Source: BOG-1155 sp963717985 (lineage in GTDB: Bacteria > Desulfobacterota > Syntrophorhabdia > Syntrophorhabdales > WCHB1-27). From it: 64,000 bases of DNA. Below the pieces are notes generated by a model. That model was not told the DNA's origin. It saw nothing but the letters and a program-made list of their open reading frames with translations, and ran no database searches. How positions within the stretch are numbered: the first letter of the stretch is position 1; every line of letters begins with the position of its first letter. The DNA is taken from NCBI GenBank assembly GCA_963717985.1, contig CAVQYC010000003.1:620001-684000 (forward strand), read 5' to 3'. Positions 43,363 to 53,900 of this stretch are shown one piece after another. A program made the translations under genes and the position numbers.

Positions 43363-46188
43363 CTACTCGTCGGTTCTGGTCTCAGATCGAGACCGACCGG
43401 GATCATCGAAGGGTCGGCCGGATCGCCGATAAACTTCCTCAGAGGGGGTGGAGGCATCGAACACGCGCCGGATGGTTTCAGCCAATTCCCGCTTTGTGAC
43501 GGGCTTCATGACAAATTCGCGGATGCCCGCCGCCTTTGCCCTCTCCGGGGATATCGTCTCACTGTAGCCGGTGAAGAGGATGACCGGAAGGTCGTCTCTC
43601 GTCTCCAGCATCTTTTTAGCGAGGCTAATTCCGGTGATCGCCGGCATGGTCTCGTCGGTAATAACCAGGTCGAAGCGGGAGGGGTCTTCGAAAAACATCT
43701 CAAGCGCCTCATACCCGTCATGCGCGGTAGTCACCTTATACCCAAGGCCCGCAAGCATGGTAGAAGCCATTTCGACAAGGAGCGGCTCGTCATCGACCAG
43801 GAGTATCCGCTCTGTGCCGCGAAGGGCGCCATCTCCTTCTTTTGTCTCTTCCGCCGCATCTCCCCCGGCATGGGGCAGGAAGATCGTGAACTCCGACCCC
43901 TTGCCGGGCTCGCTCTGTACAGTGATCGCACCATCATGGCCCTTGACGATGCCGTAGACCACGGCAAGACCCATGCCGGTTCCCTGACCCGGCGGTTTTG
44001 TGGTAAAAAACGGCTCGAATATCCTCCTTCTGGTGCTGTCCGTCATGCCTCTCCCCGTATCCCGTACCGTCAATTTCACATAGGTCCCGGCGGACATCTC
44101 TCTATCAGGCATGGGGCTGCCCTGTTCGAAGGTGACATCGGCGAGGCTGATCGTGAGGCTGCCCCCCTTCTCCTGCATCGCGTATGCGGCGTTTGTGGCG
44201 AGGTTCATGAGGACTTGCTGGATCTGGGAAGGATCGGCGGCGACCGTATCCAATGCCGTTCGAATGTCAAGATCCATACGGATGGTGCTGGGCAACGTGC
44301 CGCGAAGGAGCTTGTGTGTCTCCTTGACCAGGGGCGTCAGCCTCAAGGGCGTTCTTCCGGCCGCACTCTTTCTGCTGAATGTCAGGATCTGCTTGACCAA
44401 ATCCCTTGCGCGCCTGCTTGCCTTCACGATATGCTCGATGTTTCTTCTTGTGTCGCCCGTCACGTCGTCAAGAGCCAATTCCGCGTTGCCGAGGATAATG
44501 GCAAGCATATTATTGAAGTCGTGCGCTATCCCGCCCGCCAAAGTCCCTATTGCTTCCATTTTTTGGGCCTGCCGTAAGTGTTCCTCCAGATGCGTCTTCT
44601 CCTCTTCCGCCCGCTTGGCCGCGGTAATATCCTGCACGACCAACACGACCCCCGCCGGGCGTTTCTCGCTATCCCATATGGGGTTAGCTGAGACCCTTCT
44701 ATAGAACACCTCTCCTGTCGTGCCGTTGCGGATGGCTATTTCCTCCCCGTGAAATGGGTCCCCCTGAAATACCCGCATAAGCCGCTCCATTTCAAGCGGT
44801 GTTCCATCGGGGGAGAATATGTCTGCCCGAGAGAGGAGCGCGGACGACGGGGACCCGAAGATGGGCTCGGTATCTATCCCCGCTTCCGCGGCCTGCGACC
44901 TTGCGACGGAGTTCGCAAGCACAACGCGACCGTTGGGATGCGCAAACCATACCCCCTCGTTCATGCTGTCGATAAGCGCCATGAGCCGGTCGCGCTCGCT
45001 CTCGACCAACCGTGCCCCCTTCCGCAAGGAGTCCTCGGCTGATTTCAGGTCCGAGATGTCCATGATGACGATGCATATCCTCTCGATGCCCTGGATCGTC
45101 TGGCTGCTTCCCGCCAGTCTGACGAAGAGCTTTCCTTTGCGACCTCTGAGGGCCGTCTCGGCGGTGGTTTCTGTTTCGCCCGTTCTTGCGATGAAATCGA
45201 GGAACAGGGGCAGATGTTCCGGGATAACGAGGTTTTTGAAGGAAGAGCCGATCAGGCCGTGAAGGGGGATGCCGGTCATAGTCGAGAAGGCCTTGTTGGA
45301 GTAAAAGATGGTGCCCTCTTCATTGATGGTGACGGCGCCGGTATTCATGGCCTCGACGATCTTTCGATACGGGTGGTCCGCCCCCTCGAGGGTATACGCC
45401 CTGCTCCCCTCTTCACCGGAGACGACCACCGCATCGACTTCGCCCCTGTGAATCGCCTCTATGGTCTGTTCCGCCTTTTCAAGGCGTCTTTGCAACTCTT
45501 CTACGTCGACAGACGACCCGCGGAAGCGCCCCCCGGCAGCCGTGGTCCTTGCAATGTCGACCTCCGGTCCTGCAGTGCGCTCCCCGACCTTCCGCTCAAG
45601 CTCCCGGCGTGCCGTCTCATGCGCACTTTCCGGCTGCGTGCGCTCGGTGATGTCGGTCAGCACCGTACGGATGACTGTGGTCCCATCAGCCGGGACCCCA
45701 ACACTCTCAAGCCGGGCATGAAAGAACTGCCCTCCGGCGTTGTGTCTCTTCAGCATCAACTCGCAGGTATGCGCGCCGGCAGCCAGAAGGTCGCGTCTAT
45801 GGAGACAGAATACGTCCTGAGACTCAGGGGCGATCAGGAAGGAGAAGGGTTTCTTCAGGAGAAATGTGCGCTCGATGCCCAAAAGGCGCTCGGCGGTTGG
45901 ATTCATCTCTGTAACAACGCCATTCTCATCGAAGGTCAGGTAGCCGACAGGGGCGTTTTCGTAGAGGTCAAGATAGCGTGAGCGGAATTCTTCGATCTTT
46001 TCCCGCGCCCTTCGAAGCTCATCGTTCTGCATTTCGAGCTCGATGTGGGAGACGGAGAGCTCATGATTCAGCTCCTGCACATCATTCTTGAGAGAGATGC
46101 GGGAAACCTTTCCCCCGTTCTCCGCGAGGACTTTTTCGGCTTTTTTCCGAAGCTCGTTGAATTCATGGGGAGACCTCTGTCTGGCCAT
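43363..46188 (-). CDS. Multi-PAS hybrid histidine kinase with C-terminal receiver
   Basis: 941 residues from ATG 46188 (AGAGG five bases upstream). An N-terminal coiled coil leads to three PAS domains (about 70-185, 272-385 and 405-525), with a second coiled coil at ~227-250. HisKA has phospho-His556 in GGIAHDFNNMLA. HATPase and a receiver with Asp845 in DLVITDETMPAITG follow. No membrane helix. The kinase-receiver half closely resembles that of the kinase at 20.8-22.9 kb, so the two are paralogues with different sensor ends. IclR-2 lies 56 bp downstream and may be cotranscribed. Confidence 0.93.
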   Translation of the reverse strand: MARQRSPHEFNELRKKAEKVLAENGGKVSRISLKNDVQELNHELSVSHIELEMQNDELRRAREKIEEFRSRYLDLYENAPVGYLTFDENGVVTEMNPTAERLLGIERTFLLKKPFSFLIAPESQDVFCLHRRDLLAAGAHTCELMLKRHNAGGQFFHARLESVGVPADGTTVIRTVLTDITERTQPESAHETARRELERKVGERTAGPEVDIARTTAAGGRFRGSSVDVEELQRRLEKAEQTIEAIHRGEVDAVVVSGEEGSRAYTLEGADHPYRKIVEAMNTGAVTINEEGTIFYSNKAFSTMTGIPLHGLIGSSFKNLVIPEHLPLFLDFIARTGETETTAETALRGRKGKLFVRLAGSSQTIQGIERICIVIMDISDLKSAEDSLRKGARLVESERDRLMALIDSMNEGVWFAHPNGRVVLANSVARSQAAEAGIDTEPIFGSPSSALLSRADIFSPDGTPLEMERLMRVFQGDPFHGEEIAIRNGTTGEVFYRRVSANPIWDSEKRPAGVVLVVQDITAAKRAEEEKTHLEEHLRQAQKMEAIGTLAGGIAHDFNNMLAIILGNAELALDDVTGDTRRNIEHIVKASRRARDLVKQILTFSRKSAAGRTPLRLTPLVKETHKLLRGTLPSTIRMDLDIRTALDTVAADPSQIQQVLMNLATNAAYAMQEKGGSLTISLADVTFEQGSPMPDREMSAGTYVKLTVRDTGRGMTDSTRRRIFEPFFTTKPPGQGTGMGLAVVYGIVKGHDGAITVQSEPGKGSEFTIFLPHAGGDAAEETKEGDGALRGTERILLVDDEPLLVEMASTMLAGLGYKVTTAHDGYEALEMFFEDPSRFDLVITDETMPAITGISLAKKMLETRDDLPVILFTGYSETISPERAKAAGIREFVMKPVTKRELAETIRRVFDASTPSEEVYRRSGRPFDDPGRSRSETRTDE

Positions 46189-46255
46189 GCGTCCTCTCTT
46201 TGCTCTTTCGTCTATTGCGACCAATGAGCATGAGCAAACTTCGTGGAGTCTATAC

Positions 46256-46261
46256 ATTATA
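46256..46261 (-). promoter_or_regulatory. Perfect -10 box (TATAAT) upstream of the multi-PAS kinase
   Basis: TATAAT on the minus strand 68 bp before the ATG at 46188. The matching -35 position (TAGTTT, 17 bp away) is poor, so another factor may assist. Confidence 0.35.
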
Positions 46262-46320
46262 CCAGAACTATGACATAAAAACTATTTCGCTGTAGCTATA
46301 GGCTTGGTTTTACCGGACTA

Positions 46321-47535
46321 CTAGTTTTCGAAGACCCTCCCGGAATCCATCACGGCATGCGTTTCGGCTGCCAGCACGTCTTCGATCGAGAGCTTCACTG
46401 CCTTAATTTCCTCATCCATACCGTCATATTCCTGTCTATCGGTCTTCTCGGCCAGCGAAAGCAGCGTGCCCAGCACACCCTCTCTCTTCTCCAAAGCATC
46501 CCGGATCTCCTGGACGAGGTTCAGTTTCCGTGTCAACTCATCAGGCTTGAGGTTGAAGAATACGCTCATGAAGGAGAGCATCCCCGTAATGAAAGCGCTG
46601 TCGACGAGAGCCCGTTCGCCTGTCTTCTTCGCCAGGGACTCCATCAGCCTGCTCCTCATCAGGGCCTTCTCGATCAAAGGGTGAGACTGTGCGTCCCTGT
46701 GGTCTACGGTAAACAGGAGGAGAACAACCCATTTTTGCAGGTTTTCGTACCCTACCAGGGAGATGGCTTGTCCTATGGAAGCGATATTCCGGCCCGCCTG
46801 AAAAAAAGCGGAATTCATCAACTGCAATAAGCCGTAGGCCAGTTTCGGACTTTCCTTGAAAGTTCTTTCGATGACGGCGACGTCCTTGTTTGCCCGAAGG
46901 TCATTGAACAATCGCAGCAGAACCTCCTGTGAAGACGATATGGATGGCGATCCCTCTCCGGAAGATTCCGTGAGAAAGGTTCCTTGAAAGAGCTCAAAAC
47001 CCAGATCGCGATGCCGGATGAAACTTTCTCCGTCCTTGACGCACCCTGCAATGAGCCCGGTGGGAAGGTCCTTGAAAAGGGCAACGGTTGAAGCGACCGC
47101 ATCAGTGGAGCAGGACGATGCGTTTATTCGCACAAAGTCGGCGATCCTATGGAGCGGCGAGAGGCCACGCCAAGATGGGGTGTAGTCAATGGCAATCTGA
47201 TACGCCTGCTTCTTCAGCATGGCGGCCTTGAGAAGAACCTCCTTGTCCGATGCGTCTCTTTCAGGTACCTGAAGAACGCTGTTCTTTGGAAGGAGAGCAT
47301 GTATGTCCCCTTTCATCACGCACACGTCAAGGTTGAGAAAGGTTCGCGTCTTCCCGGTCAGCCTCTCGAACCCTCCTTCCGACGATACTGCACCGACCAC
47401 GTCCTCGTCGACGCTCAAGGCGGGCCACTTAGGGCTGCCCTGAATCGAAGCGTCTCTTCGAAAGGAGAGTTCGTTCCCGAAAAGACATCTCTTTCTGTCA
47501 AGAACCGGCTCTTTGTGAATATAATATGTGCTCAT
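46321..47535 (-). CDS. EAL/HDOD-domain signalling protein (YuxH-like)
   Basis: 404 residues. The N-terminal ~190 form a degenerate EAL domain (YYIHKEPVLDRKRCLFGNELSFRR, FLNLDV, and EL-FQGTFLTE at the end), lacking the metal-binding residues of active c-di-GMP phosphodiesterases. The C-terminal ~200 are an HDOD domain (SPKLAYGLLQLMNSAFF, IGQAISLVGYENLQKWVVLLL). Such proteins act as signalling adaptors in motility or biofilm control, usually without catalysis. It is flanked by two-component and BTAD regulators, consistent with a regulatory neighbourhood. Confidence 0.85.
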   Translation of the reverse strand: MSTYYIHKEPVLDRKRCLFGNELSFRRDASIQGSPKWPALSVDEDVVGAVSSEGGFERLTGKTRTFLNLDVCVMKGDIHALLPKNSVLQVPERDASDKEVLLKAAMLKKQAYQIAIDYTPSWRGLSPLHRIADFVRINASSCSTDAVASTVALFKDLPTGLIAGCVKDGESFIRHRDLGFELFQGTFLTESSGEGSPSISSSQEVLLRLFNDLRANKDVAVIERTFKESPKLAYGLLQLMNSAFFQAGRNIASIGQAISLVGYENLQKWVVLLLFTVDHRDAQSHPLIEKALMRSRLMESLAKKTGERALVDSAFITGMLSFMSVFFNLKPDELTRKLNLVQEIRDALEKREGVLGTLLSLAEKTDRQEYDGMDEEIKAVKLSIEDVLAAETHAVMDSGRVFEN

Positions 47536-47628
47536 CGCCGCACCTGCGAGTAGAACGTATATTGCTCACACTCTTATCGCACCCGCCACGATCTTCTTAA
47601 GCATTTTTGTAGCTGTTATTCCGCGGGC

Positions 47629-50600
47629 TCAAGATGAGCTGAATTCTTCTTGGGGTATGCCCTTCTGAATCGCAGCCTGAAAAACTCCGGCTGCCTCCCG
47701 GATTTTACCTGCCTCGACGAGCACGGCCGTGACAGTCTCCACGGCCGTGACGAATCGCTTTCTTTGCAGCCGCCGACATTGGTCGATCCACGGCTCCTCG
47801 TCCCCGGCCAGAAAATCTCCTGTGTAAAGGGCCAAAAGCTCACGGCCGAGAGCCGGCGCGTCGTCCGGACGGTCCGCATGGCACACCCGGCTTATCCCTG
47901 CGATGTTTCGGGAGAGCTTTTCCAGCGATTCCGTGTCGAGCCAGATACGGCTTCCCGCCAGGGTCAGTTTGTGATCTTTAAGCTCGATCACGTTCTCCCT
48001 TCCCATAAGGCGGCGAAGCCGGCCGAGAGTAGTCTTGAAAGAGAGTCGGGCTGCGTCTCCCTCCGCCTCGGGCCATAAGAGATCCTCAACTGCCTCCTGG
48101 CGAACTTCCCGGCCTCCAAGCGCAATCAGGGCCTTGAGAAGAGCGAGGGGCCGTTTCTGAACCTTGCCCGAAAACCTGAGAGGCTTTCCGTCCACCACCA
48201 CACGGAGCCCCCCGAACGTATGGATGCGGAGCCGCCATGGCCATTCATGCATGGACTCGTAGCCGTCCGGGACATCGAGCCCGTATCTCCCGATGAGTTC
48301 CTTCGCGTACTCCACCTCGATGCCCCCTCTCAGGGCTTCCGCGCAGAGGCGGGCCATATCGCCACGCTGCCACCACATATAAAGGCTTACCGCATATCCC
48401 TTGATGCATCCTACACCGAAGGCTTCCCCCAGGATGCGTCGCGCCTCTATGGCGTCTCCCCGGTCGAACAGGAGGGCCGCCCGGGTGAGCCGGACAAGAT
48501 AGAGACTGTGGGTGTTGCTGAGACCATGGAGCATTGTTTCCACCATGTCGAGCTGGGCCGTGGCGTCCTCTGCCTTCCCCGTCTTGCGAAGCACGCAGGC
48601 GAGGCAAATCCGGCCATAGACTTCCGCGATGCGGGCCCCGCTTTCGAGGGCGGAGCACAACCCTTTCTCTGCTGCGCGATGGGCTTCGGCCGGGCTGTTT
48701 TTCGCCAGATAATAGAACGCCCTGAGAACGCGGTGCATTGATTCCATAACCCGTCTGTTCGTAAAATCCAATTGATCGATTCGCCCCAGGAATTCCTTTG
48801 CCAGATCGAGGTCGTTCATTTCAAGGGCCGTGATGACGGCATGGGCATAGAGTGTGCCGAGAAAAAAATGCGAGCCCAACTCCGTCGCCAGATCTATTGC
48901 CCTAGTGATGAGGCCCATGGTCTTCTCCCACGAGCCCTTGGTCCAGTCGTGGAGCTGGCCCGCCCGAATCATGAAAGCGAGCTGCGCCAGAGGCGGCGCC
49001 TGAGGCGAAAGCACAAACCGTCTGAATTCCTCCCCAAAACGGTGCATCTCCTCAAGACTACCGAATTGCACATGGTATTCGATGACGGTACCCCGCACCA
49101 TGAAGCGGAGTTCGATGTCCTCTATCTTTTGGCTTGCATTGAGGGCCCGATCGACCCATGTTGCCATCCGGGGATGCCATGGCGCCCTCCAGGTGAGACC
49201 CGACACCATCGCAGCTGCCACGCTCGCTTCTATATCGGCCGGCGATAAGGGCACCTCGGGGTCCACGTGTCTGTCGATCCATTCGATCCACCGGTCGAGA
49301 GACCCATAGTCGTCCCATTCAAGCACAATGCTGTTCATGACGCCGGCAACCGACAAGAGAGAGCCCGTAGCGTCCGCTTTCGATTCGAACAGGGCAAATG
49401 CCGCCTCGAGATAAGAGCGTGCCCTCGGGGGATCGGTCGTGAGGCAACCCATGCCGAGCCAGTAGAAAAGCCATGGCGCATCGCGCTTCACGTCCTCGGG
49501 TATGCAATCCGCCCATCCCTGCAGCGTGGCAAATCGCCCCATGCTCAGGAGTTCCTGCGCGTGCCCGAGCAAAAACGCGAGGGTCTCCTCGTAGGCGCGC
49601 GCATCGAGAAACAGCCGGATAGCCTCCTCGATCCGGCCGGACTCCGCCAAAAGGCGCCCAGCCGCCAGCGACAGCGCCGCACGCTGACCGGCGTTGAAAG
49701 TCTCTCTTGCCCTTTCCAGGAGAAACTCCCGGAAAAGCGGGTGAAAGCGATACGAACCGCCGTAAAGGTCTGTGAAGTAATGGTTGCGATGCAGGTATGA
49801 GAGAAAGGTGTCTCCTTCGCGGACTCCGGTCAGTTGACAGGCGATCTCAGGCGTTATTGAGCTCAGGTGCGCGATCTTGAGCAGGAACTCTTTCATATGC
49901 GCGTCGAATTTATGGAATACTTCCATGGTGAAATAGTTGAATACCGAGGACCGGCCGACAGTACCCGGCTCGACGGTCACTATCTGTTTGTCGGCAAGCA
50001 TCATCACGATTGCCGAAATCCACCCCTGGCTCTCCTTGTGGAGTCTTTGCAGGGTCGCTTCTCCAGGGGCGTCCTTTTCCCTTGCGTGAACGATTTCCCG
50101 CACCTCGTCAAGGGTGAAACGGATGTCCTCCCACCCCACCGCAGCGACCCTGCTCTCTGCTTCAAGCACGGAGAACTGAGGCGGGAATCCTGCTCTGCTG
50201 ACAACAAAGACCCGGATGAAGTCGGGCATGAGCTTCAGGGCGTCCTTCATCACCTCGTGAATCGCCGAACCCTCCGGCGCGTCCTGATAGTTGTCGAAGA
50301 CTATCGCCAGGGGAGAGTGAATTCCGGCAAAGAATGCGTCGAAGTAGCAACGCGTGAAGACGGAAAGGGACGGGCGGTACTCGGGGCTGAATTGAGGCAG
50401 GGCGCCTGCTCCGCCTTCTGTGAACATTTTCGCGGCTTCCCCCAGGTAATAGAAGAAACTCGCCGCATCGTTGTCAGACTCATCTACGCAGTACCACAGG
50501 GCCGGAACACGGCGTGCCTGGAGATAGCTTGCCACCAGCGTCGTTTTACCCGCTCCGGCGGGCGACGACACCCAGGTGACCGGGTAATCCGCTATTTCGT

Positions 50601-50688
50601 CAAGGGTCAGAAACAGGCGTTCCCTGCTGATAGCCCTGGTGAGCCGTGGCGCAGCAATCTTCGATAAATGGACTTTTGTCATCTGCAT
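47629..50688 (-). CDS. Large MalT/LuxR-type ATPase regulator with C-terminal BTAD/SARP domain
   Basis: 1,019 residues from ATG 50688; ATG 50682 is equally possible and ribosome sites are weak. P-loop SSPAGAGKTTLVAS at ~41-54, with the STAND-type continuation (LWYCVDESDNDAASFFYYLGEA). TPR-like helical repeats fill the middle. From ~815, an OmpR-like winged helix followed by a bacterial transcriptional activation domain (RIHTFGGLRVVVDGKPL, KRPLALLKALIALGG, EDLLWPEAEGDAARLSFKTTLGRLRRLMG). The HTH is thus at the C-terminus in place of LuxR. It is divergent from the giant surface protein gene and is its best candidate regulator. Confidence 0.88.
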   Translation of the reverse strand: MQMTKVHLSKIAAPRLTRAISRERLFLTLDEIADYPVTWVSSPAGAGKTTLVASYLQARRVPALWYCVDESDNDAASFFYYLGEAAKMFTEGGAGALPQFSPEYRPSLSVFTRCYFDAFFAGIHSPLAIVFDNYQDAPEGSAIHEVMKDALKLMPDFIRVFVVSRAGFPPQFSVLEAESRVAAVGWEDIRFTLDEVREIVHAREKDAPGEATLQRLHKESQGWISAIVMMLADKQIVTVEPGTVGRSSVFNYFTMEVFHKFDAHMKEFLLKIAHLSSITPEIACQLTGVREGDTFLSYLHRNHYFTDLYGGSYRFHPLFREFLLERARETFNAGQRAALSLAAGRLLAESGRIEEAIRLFLDARAYEETLAFLLGHAQELLSMGRFATLQGWADCIPEDVKRDAPWLFYWLGMGCLTTDPPRARSYLEAAFALFESKADATGSLLSVAGVMNSIVLEWDDYGSLDRWIEWIDRHVDPEVPLSPADIEASVAAAMVSGLTWRAPWHPRMATWVDRALNASQKIEDIELRFMVRGTVIEYHVQFGSLEEMHRFGEEFRRFVLSPQAPPLAQLAFMIRAGQLHDWTKGSWEKTMGLITRAIDLATELGSHFFLGTLYAHAVITALEMNDLDLAKEFLGRIDQLDFTNRRVMESMHRVLRAFYYLAKNSPAEAHRAAEKGLCSALESGARIAEVYGRICLACVLRKTGKAEDATAQLDMVETMLHGLSNTHSLYLVRLTRAALLFDRGDAIEARRILGEAFGVGCIKGYAVSLYMWWQRGDMARLCAEALRGGIEVEYAKELIGRYGLDVPDGYESMHEWPWRLRIHTFGGLRVVVDGKPLRFSGKVQKRPLALLKALIALGGREVRQEAVEDLLWPEAEGDAARLSFKTTLGRLRRLMGRENVIELKDHKLTLAGSRIWLDTESLEKLSRNIAGISRVCHADRPDDAPALGRELLALYTGDFLAGDEEPWIDQCRRLQRKRFVTAVETVTAVLVEAGKIREAAGVFQAAIQKGIPQEEFSSS

Positions 50689-50805
50689 CGTGAGAAGCCT
50701 GGCTGCACATAGCAGGGCACCGAACCGGGTGTCAACGGGCCCTGTCCCGAAAAAAACACGACAAAACACGCTTTTATCTCAATATGTATCCAATCCGTCA
50801 CCTTT

Positions 50806-50818
50806 AGTGTACTACACT
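50806..50818. promoter_or_regulatory. Inverted repeat AGTGTA-C-TACACT in the divergent intergenic region
   Basis: Six-base arms around a single C, in the 283-bp gap between the BTAD regulator and the giant surface gene. A possible operator for the regulator. No strong promoter was identified on either strand. Confidence 0.4.
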
Positions 50819-50971
50819 GTCTCGCAATAAGGCAATCTTTTCTATTTTCAGAGGAACGGGACGGAAGGGCAGAACAGCATGAAGGGATGCAGGAACAGCG
50901 AAAAAGGGGGACGTATGAATCCAGCTCGTAAGGAAGCTGCGCTTGAGTCACAAAATGAAGGAGGCAACCTC

Positions 50972-53900
50972 ATGAATAAAATGAATACGGCCAGACTTTT
51001 GCTCGTTTTGCTGGCGGCCACCGCCTTCGCGGTCGCTCCCTTTGGGGCTCATGCCCAGCTTTCGCCCGATCCGAACCCTGTAGGCAATACCATCTCGTTG
51101 GGCACATCCCTTGGGATGAACCTCGACACTTCCAATCCCTATTACAACTACGGCGAGATCGACGTGGCATCGGGCGGCACGCTGGACAACAACGGCACGC
51201 TCAATAACGTAGGCACCATCAACAGCGCGGGCATGCTGCAGAATCAAAACCCGGCTCCCACCCCCTCCACCCTCTACTACATGGACATCGGCGTGCTGAA
51301 CAACTCGGGCGTGCTCGTCAGCTCCGGCACGTTCACCACCGACTGGGTCCTCAATAACTACGGCACGCTCACCAACTCAGGCACCATGACGAGCAACAAC
51401 AACATGGTGATCGGGGAGCCTCACGCCCTCTCGCTGCCCGTCCTCGGTCTGGTGCAGAACTATGCAGGCGCCACGTTCATCAACTCAGGCACGTTGACCA
51501 GCTGCGCCGAACTGCAAAACGGCGGCAACCTGAACAACTCCGGCACCCTGAACAACGTCACAGATGGCGTGTTTCCCGGCATTCTGAACAATTCAGGCAC
51601 GCTCACCAACACCGGCACGCTCACCAACACCGGCACGGCGGGATTAATCACCACGATTACGAACAGCGGCACGCTGTACAACTACGGCAACCTGCAAAAC
51701 AACAACTACGGCGCGCTCACCAACACCGGCACGCTCACCACCTACGCAGGCAGCACGCTCACCAACGCCGGCGCGCTCACCAACGCCTCTTCCGGCACCC
51801 TGCAAAACTCAGGCACCCTCACCAACGCCTCCGGCGGCACCCTGATCAACGACATCGGCGGCAACCTCACCAACGCCTCCGGCGGCAACCTTACCAACTG
51901 GGGCGGTACGCTGACCAACAAAGGCTCCATCGACAGCTCCGGCACGACGCACTACGCCACCCTGACCAACGCCTCCGGTGCCACCCTGACCAACATCAGC
52001 TACACCGACAGCTCCCGCACCGTGCACACAGGCACCCTGAACAACAACGGCTATCTCAAGAATGCCGGCACGATTACCAACTACGCCATCCTGAACAACA
52101 ACGGCGGTCCCTCTGTGACCGTCTCCGGCATCACTGTGACGGTGAACAACCCTTACGGGCTGGACAACTCCGGCATACTGAACAACGGCACGTCCGCCTC
52201 CCCTATCGGCACCCTCAACAACAACTCCGGCGCCACGCTGGGCAACTCAGGAACACTGAACAACTACGCCACCCTGAACAACTACTCAGGCGGGGCGTCG
52301 ACGTACAACCCCGCGAACAACACCACGACTCTCACCAACGAGTACGGGCTGACCAACTCCGGCGTCCTGAACAACTATGGCGACATGGAAAACAACGGCC
52401 AGTTTAACAATTCAGGCGATCTCGAAAACAACTCCGGCGCCGTCCTGAACAACAACTCCGGCGGCTCGCTGTGGAGCTACAACAGTACCCTGAACAATAA
52501 TGCGGGCGCCACCCTGACCAATTTCGGCCAGTTGCAACTCTACGGCGCCACCCTGACCAACAACGGCGATCTGGAGAACTACGGCACCCTGAGCGTCCAA
52601 AACTTCAACACCGCCGGTACCCTCGTCAATAACACCACCCTGAACAATAACTCGGGCGGCACCCTGACCGTTTTCGGCGGCACGCTCACCAACGCCTCCG
52701 GCGCCACGCTGAACAACTCCGGCTATCTGTACAACGGCACGTGGCAGACCCTCGGCTCCATCCTGAACAACTCAGGCACCCTGAATAATACTTACGCACT
52801 GTACAACTACGGCAGTCTGACCAACAACTCCACCCTCTACAACACCGGCTGGCTGACCAACTACTCCACCGGCCGGCTGTACAACAACGCCACCCTGACG
52901 AACGCCTACGTGCTGACAAACGCGGGCGATCTTGAAAACAACTCCCACGCCACCCTGACCAACACCGGCTGGCTGACCAACTCCGGTATTCTCAACAACA
53001 ACACGGGCGCCTTGCTGACCAGTTCCAACGTGCTCTACAACACGGGCACGCTGACTAACGCAGGCCAGTTTACCAACACCGGCTGGCTCTATAACGGTGG
53101 CGCGGAGAACAGCGGCGGCGGCTGGTCCATCAACACGAGCGCCCCACTCAACAACTACGGCGAACTCGACATCAACAGCAACGGCAATCTCAAAAACTTC
53201 GGCATCGTGAACAACTACGCCACCCTGAATGTGAACTCGGGCGGCACGCTGATGAACAACCCGGGAGGCACTCTGAACAACGGCACACAGACCAACAACG
53301 CCTCCGCCGTGCTGACCATCGCCTGGTGGGGCCAGATGCTCACTTACGGCCAGATGAATAACTATGGCACCCTGACCAACAACGGCGGCGAGGGGGACTC
53401 CCCCTCCCCCGCGCTGAGCGTCTATGGAGCCATGAACAACTATGGCAACCTGAGCAACAACGGCGTGATGGAAATCGACACTACCTCTCCCGGCAGTACG
53501 GTGCTGACGAACGCCTCAGGCGCCACCCTGACGAACGCCTCAGGCGCCACCCTGACGAACTATAGCCGGATCGTCAACAATGGCACCCTGAGCAACTACG
53601 GCCAGTTGGGTACCTCCGGCGGCACCCTGACCAACAACGCAATCCTGACCAACTACGCCGGCGGCACCCTGACCACCGGCCCTAACAGTTTCGGCACTAC
53701 CAAGACCTACTGGGGCACGGTGAACAACTTTGACCAGTTGATAAACTACGGCGACGTGGAGAACAACGCCATCCTGAACAACCACGGCTTGCTGAACAAC
53801 TACGCCACCCTCAACAACAACAGCATCAATGTCTCGTGGCCCGCCGTCGCCGGGTTGAACAACTACGCCGCCCTGAACAACAACTCGGGCGCCGTCCTGA

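Noticed and set aside
43207..44577. 456-residue plus-strand ORF opposite the hybrid kinase
   Set aside because: Shadow of HATPase/receiver coding sequence, which is conserved with its paralogue on the real strand.
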